DNA of 5,907 nucleotides, from the NCBI GenBank assembly GCA_959018155.1, contig CAUEKH010000178.1, forward strand, positions 1-5,907. The letters run 5' to 3'. The notes beneath the pieces are model-generated. The model was not told the DNA's origin. It worked only from the letters and a program-made list of their open reading frames with translations, and ran no database searches. Position numbers and translations under genes: made by a program. This DNA comes from an uncultured Hungatella sp. (GTDB lineage: Bacteria; Bacillota; Clostridia; Lachnospirales; Lachnospiraceae). Position 1 is the first letter of the stretch. Each line of letters opens with the position of its first letter. Positions 4,983-5,907 of the stretch are shown piece after piece.

Positions 4983-5907
4983 TCAATCCACGTAGTACAA
5001 ATACATTTTTGTCCCCGGTTCTCCCACAAATGCGAGGCGGCCGTCACCCGGAAGGTAGAATGGCTGGCCTTGATCAAGTGTCCAGGAACTGGAAATACAT
5101 TTCATCTTCCTGCCCGTATGGTCGTAGAGATACCACGCTCCGGCAGCCCTCTTTCCTTCCTCAATCTCCAGAACAACTCTGGCCTTCTGATTTTCCTGAC
5201 TGCTCGTAAACCAGATTGCCTCTTTCTCCTCACCGATTATAAAGGTGCTGTTTTCGGTCGGAAGCGGCTCTGCGTTCTCTTCCGAGAGAAAGAGATAGCT
5301 CCCGGAACTTAAATACTCTTTCCCATTCCGCCGTACAATGGAGTAATCATTTAAATCACGGCCTGCCTGGCCCGGAACCTTTGAAAAAAATGATGCCGTA
5401 TCCGGTGAAGTAAGCGCCGCCATCTTTAAATCAAGATTCTGGAATGACAGAATCCCTTTCGTCTCCTCCGGCAGAAATGGCTTTATCCGAAATCGTTTTA
5501 ACCAGGCTGTTGAAGTATATTTATCACTGACCATATAATACTCTTTTCCTGAAATATCTTCCCACGCAGCCAGAACCGCCTCTGACGGTTCCTCAGAAAC
5601 CACCTTTTCCCCAACCGGAAGGTAAGAGGCAGTACTCCCCAGCCCCGGATACGTCTCATAAATCTGTGCCATTAAATATACCGTTCCGTCTCCCAGCTCT
5701 TTAAATTCCAGTTCCGTTCTTCCAATCTGGCCGTTGCTCCCACGGGTCAGCTCACCGGTCGAACTGATATAATCACCGTTTGTCGAAGAAAAAACTCCAT
5801 TTCCCTCATACTGATACGTCTGGCTTACATCCCGCCCCGACGCAGTCGAGGTCAGGATCATCGTTTCGTTGTCGGAAATGACCGCTTTCAGTAAATCACT
5901 TCCCGCA
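4983..5907 (-). CDS. Unrecognised protein, C-terminal 307 residues (5' end outside window)
   Basis: The frame is open from the stop at 4983-4985 to the right edge. The ATG at 5859-5861 has no ribosome binding site and coding continues upstream of it, so the true start lies outside. I do not recognise the family. The visible part has no membrane segment and a single Cys (GRKMKCISSS). It is rich in Ser, Thr, Gly, Glu and aromatic residues, with alternating strand-like patterns (GTVYLMAQIYETYP, KARVVLEIEEGKR, GAWYLYDHTGRKMK), suggesting a beta-rich, possibly extracytoplasmic protein or lipoprotein. It ends in MYLYYVD. A signal peptide or lipobox, if any, would be in the missing part. It converges on the histidine kinase gene across a hairpin-rich spacer and is not in that operon. 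That it is a real gene is fairly sure; function unknown. Confidence 0.7.
   Translation of the reverse strand, partial: AGSDLLKAVISDNETMILTSTASGRDVSQTYQYEGNGVFSSTNGDYISSTGELTRGSNGQIGRTELEFKELGDGTVYLMAQIYETYPGLGSTASYLPVGEKVVSEEPSEAVLAAWEDISGKEYYMVSDKYTSTAWLKRFRIKPFLPEETKGILSFQNLDLKMAALTSPDTASFFSKVPGQAGRDLNDYSIVRRNGKEYLSSGSYLFLSEENAEPLPTENSTFIIGEEKEAIWFTSSQENQKARVVLEIEEGKRAAGAWYLYDHTGRKMKCISSSWTLDQGQPFYLPGDGRLAFVGEPGTKMYLYYVD

Noticed and set aside
4850..5077. 75-codon minus-strand open frame
   Set aside because: Runs through the convergent hairpins and overlaps both neighbouring genes; no convincing ribosome binding site, and its sequence is mostly translated inverted repeat.
5859..5861. ATG as the true start of the right-edge gene
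   Set aside because: The same frame stays open to the window edge and no ribosome binding site precedes this ATG.

Overview
The window looks like a chromosomal segment from an anaerobic, mid-GC Firmicute, most likely of the Lachnospiraceae/Clostridia type. This is inferred from strong GGAGG-type ribosome binding sites, the PD-(D/E)XK family at the left edge (common in gut Clostridia), and the style of the two-component system. No rRNA, tRNA, CRISPR array, insertion sequence or integrase was seen.

Layout, left to right. (1) Positions 1-270, minus strand: the first 90 codons of a PD-(D/E)XK nuclease-like protein, cut by the window edge, with a near-consensus promoter just upstream. (2) Positions 271-587: about 320 bases without a gene, holding that promoter, three very small palindromes and two tandem stem-loops, the second just past the stop of the next minus-strand gene. 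(3) Positions 588-1838, minus strand: a 416-residue fusion of a HAD-type phosphatase and a NUDIX hydrolase. (4) Positions 1839-1996: a divergent promoter region. (5) Positions 1997-4882, plus strand: a tightly overlapping three-gene operon of an atypical Hanks-type (Ser/Thr) protein kinase homologue, an OmpR/PhoB-family response regulator and a two-TM sensor histidine kinase. (6) Positions 4883-4982: a hairpin-rich convergent intergenic stretch. (7) Positions 4983 to the right edge, minus strand: the last 307 residues of an unrecognised protein whose 5' end lies outside the window.

The main biological story is the operon in (5). The gene ends overlap by 19 and 8 bases, so the kinase homologue is probably translationally coupled to the phosphorelay pair and works with it. 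The kinase retains the VAIK-type Lys and the catalytic-loop Asp, but several other signature residues are replaced (HRD reads AID, the catalytic-loop Asn is Ser, DFG reads DID). It may be a divergent active kinase or a phosphate-independent modulator. The usual partner of such sensor pairs, an ABC transporter, is not next to it here, so the regulated target is not visible. The second point of interest is the HAD-NUDIX fusion, which could hydrolyse a nucleoside diphosphate derivative and then dephosphorylate a product in one polypeptide. All functions are assigned from motifs read by eye; no database search was run.
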